A stretch of 7,702 nucleotides of DNA, taken from NCBI GenBank assembly GCA_004556455.1, contig SFGY01000049.1, positions 1-7,702 of the forward strand, read 5' to 3'. The translations under genes and the position numbers were made by a program. This DNA comes from Clostridiales bacterium (GTDB lineage: Bacteria; Bacillota; Clostridia; Saccharofermentanales; DTU023). Under the pieces are notes generated by a model. The model had not been told where the DNA came from, did no database searches, and saw only the letters and a list, made by a program, of their open reading frames with translations. Of this stretch, positions 6,042-7,702 are shown one piece after another (position 1 is the first letter of the stretch; each line of letters starts with the position of its first letter).

Positions 6042-7702
6042 CTAGCGGACTTCGTAGTATTGCGCGTCCGCCCGATACCGTTTAAAGGGCAAGCCGCCGC
6101 CTTCGTAAAACTTGCCGTAAAATTCCACATAAATCAGACGCAGGCTGTGGACATAAGCCGATAGCCCCGAGAGAAAAATATTGAAGGCGTGGAAAATGAA
6201 GAAGACCAATAGTGCGCCGACCTTGCCCGGGATGCTGCCTTCAAAGAGCATGCCCCCGATGAGGTTGACCGCATAACCAATAAAGCCGCCGGACATCACC
6301 AGAGCGGCAATACGCGTATAGGAGACCAGATCGCCAATCCAGGAGGTCGCTCCATAGAGGTTGTAAAGCCCCCAGCCAATGCGGCCGCCCAGACCCGCGC
6401 TGTCGCGCGCAGAAAACAAAACCACAAGCAGGGCCCCCACAATCATGGCCCACTTGACGATGTTGTGTCCTGCAGGGCTCAGGAAGCCGAGCTGAGAACC
6501 GACCAGCAGAACCAGCGCACCGCCCACAATCAGATACCAGCTCAGGACATCGTAGACCGCACCCATGGGGTCCCCGTCGCGAATCTCCATCACACCCTTT
6601 ATGCCGAGGGCAAAGAAAAGCATGACGATGCCGAAGGCCATGGAAAAGACGAGCATTTCCATGCTCTGCTCCCCGGGCGAAATAAGGGACGGGAAAGAAA
6701 GGGCAAAAAAGCTGCCGAAAGCCAGGCCCGAGAGCATGGTCGGCACGGAAAGAATCTGGAAAAAGCGCAGCGTCTGCCGTGTGGATGGCTTCATCTTAAA
6801 GAGGTGAAGGCCGAGTGTGGCAAGAATAAACATGACCAGACCGTAGCCCAGATCGCCCAGCATCAGGCCGAAACAGAGACTGTACCAGGGCATGGTCACG
6901 CCCGTGGGATCGAGCTCATTGTAATGGGGCAGAGAGTAGGTGTTGACGATACTTTCAAAAGGCGAAACCAGAGCGTTATTGCGCAGCAGCACGGGAACCT
7001 TGTCGGCCGTTTCATCCCGACGGGAGACCGCTTCAAGCTGAAGTTCATAAGGCTGCTGCAGCGCCGCAGAAAGCTGTTCGCGCAAAAGCGCCTCTTTTTC
7101 GCTGGGCACGTAACCTTCGAGGAAAAAGAGCCGTGAACTGCGCCGCAGGTTTTCCCGCGATTCAGCCTGAACACGCTCGTTTTTCAGGCTTTCCGCCGCT
7201 ATTTTCAATTCCTCAAGATGGAGGTCAGAAAAAGTCTGCAGGGCGTTTTCCCGCTCTGCAAGCTGGGTATCCAGCTCCTGCAGTTTCTCGTCGGCGCGGC
7301 GAATCCCCTCTTCTGGCAGGGTGTTCAGCTGCAACTGCTCTTCGCTGAAAGCATGCTCACGCAGAGCGGCCTCCACCTGTTCCGCCACGGACTTGTGGTA
7401 AAAAAGCAGGAGCGTGGCGTTTTTTTCGTCTTCGTCCAGGCGCTCCACATGGACCAGCTCCAGCGGGGCCAGAGCCGCCTCTAAATCTTCTTCCCAGCGA
7501 AGCGGCAGGCTGCCGAGACAGGTGCGCACCTCCTTTAGCTGAACAAGATCGGAGAAGGGCATATCCAGACGATGAAAGCGGCGAAGTTCTGCCTTGCGCG
7601 CGACAAGATAGGTTTTTCTTTCTTTAATCCGCGCCATCTCATCCGTGATCTGCCGCAGTTCATCGCAAAGGTCGTCAACCGGAGTCTCCTCGAGTTTGGC
7701 CA
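6042..7702 (-). CDS. ntpI: V-type ATP synthase subunit I (a-type stator), 5' end off the window
   Basis: Subunit I anchors the peripheral stalks and supplies the two ion half-channels beside the K ring. The frame stays open to the window edge: 552 codons are visible, and the family has about 600-660, so the N-terminus is missing. The ATG at 7637-7635 is internal, not a start: no Shine-Dalgarno precedes it and 21 in-frame codons lie before it. Counting from that ATG, residues 30-200 are the cytoplasmic domain, with a coiled coil at about 112-165 and LFFLEGYVPSEKEALL at 170-185. Then come about seven membrane helices from 249 to 497 (CFGLMLGDLGYG at 255-266). Arg442 in SYTRIAAL (codon 6312-6314) matches the essential arginine of the family, such as Arg735 of yeast Vph1p. 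Arg500 in SLRLIYVEFYGKFYEGGG (codon 6138-6140) is the second conserved arginine. It ends TAG, 18 bp before ntpK. Also called atpI. Confidence 0.96.
   Translation of the reverse strand, partial: AKLEETPVDDLCDELRQITDEMARIKERKTYLVARKAELRRFHRLDMPFSDLVQLKEVRTCLGSLPLRWEEDLEAALAPLELVHVERLDEDEKNATLLLFYHKSVAEQVEAALREHAFSEEQLQLNTLPEEGIRRADEKLQELDTQLAERENALQTFSDLHLEELKIAAESLKNERVQAESRENLRRSSRLFFLEGYVPSEKEALLREQLSAALQQPYELQLEAVSRRDETADKVPVLLRNNALVSPFESIVNTYSLPHYNELDPTGVTMPWYSLCFGLMLGDLGYGLVMFILATLGLHLFKMKPSTRQTLRFFQILSVPTMLSGLAFGSFFALSFPSLISPGEQSMEMLVFSMAFGIVMLFFALGIKGVMEIRDGDPMGAVYDVLSWYLIVGGALVLLVGSQLGFLSPAGHNIVKWAMIVGALLVVLFSARDSAGLGGRIGWGLYNLYGATSWIGDLVSYTRIAALVMSGGFIGYAVNLIGGMLFEGSIPGKVGALLVFFIFHAFNIFLSGLSAYVHSLRLIYVEFYGKFYEGGGLPFKRYRADAQYYEVR

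Noticed and set aside
6465..7136. 223-codon His/Lys/Gln-rich plus-strand frame opposite ntpI
   Set aside because: The His/Lys/Gln composition is the complement of Leu/Val/Ala-rich membrane helices; no start signal or domain.
1..7702. CRISPR array, insertion sequence, tRNA or other mobile element
   Set aside because: No regularly spaced repeats beyond the single 13-bp pair, no transposase-like frame, no cloverleaf pattern, and base composition looks uniform across the operon.

Overview
The window is one block of a prokaryotic V/A-type (vacuolar/archaeal-type) rotary ATPase operon. Every gene lies on the minus strand, so transcription runs from position 7702 towards 1. In that direction the genes encode subunits I (5' end off the window), K, E, C (the d-type subunit), F, A, B and D (3' end off the window). 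This matches the core I-K-E-C-G-A-B-D order of the Enterococcus hirae ntp operon, where the gene called ntpG encodes subunit F. I use ntp-style symbols; many annotations use atpI/K/E/C/F/A/B/D instead.

Organism: a bacterium, probably an anaerobe or fermenter of the Firmicutes (Clostridia-like) type. The grounds are the ntp-like gene order, the closeness of subunit K to NtpK, and strong AGGAGG-type ribosome binding sites. Base composition is moderately GC-rich by eye. Other anaerobic phyla with this operon cannot be excluded, so the lineage call is weak.

Layout: 6042-7702 is the membrane stator I, which is still open at the window edge. 5544-6023 is the 4-helix rotor proteolipid K. 4966-5523 is peripheral stalk subunit E. 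3923-4969 is rotor socket subunit C and overlaps E by ATGA. 3584-3904 is central stalk subunit F. 1794-3560 is catalytic subunit A, with a TTG start. 405-1778 is the non-catalytic subunit B. 1-257 is the N-terminal part of central shaft subunit D. Every junction is 23 bp or less except B-D, which has 147 bp of non-coding sequence with a 13-bp direct repeat and a GC-rich hairpin.

How they work together: A and B form the A3B3 head that hydrolyses or makes ATP. D and F form the rotating shaft, which C plugs into the K ring. I forms the ion half-channels. E, with a G/H-type partner not seen here, holds the head to I. Subunit K keeps all five residue positions known to bind sodium in E. hirae NtpK, so I infer a Na+-coupled enzyme. 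I found no undescribed system: the window is a complete-looking, ordinary V-ATPase core, and its main local oddities are the B-D gap and the TTG start of A. No promoter, intrinsic terminator, RNA gene, mobile element or CRISPR array was recognised.
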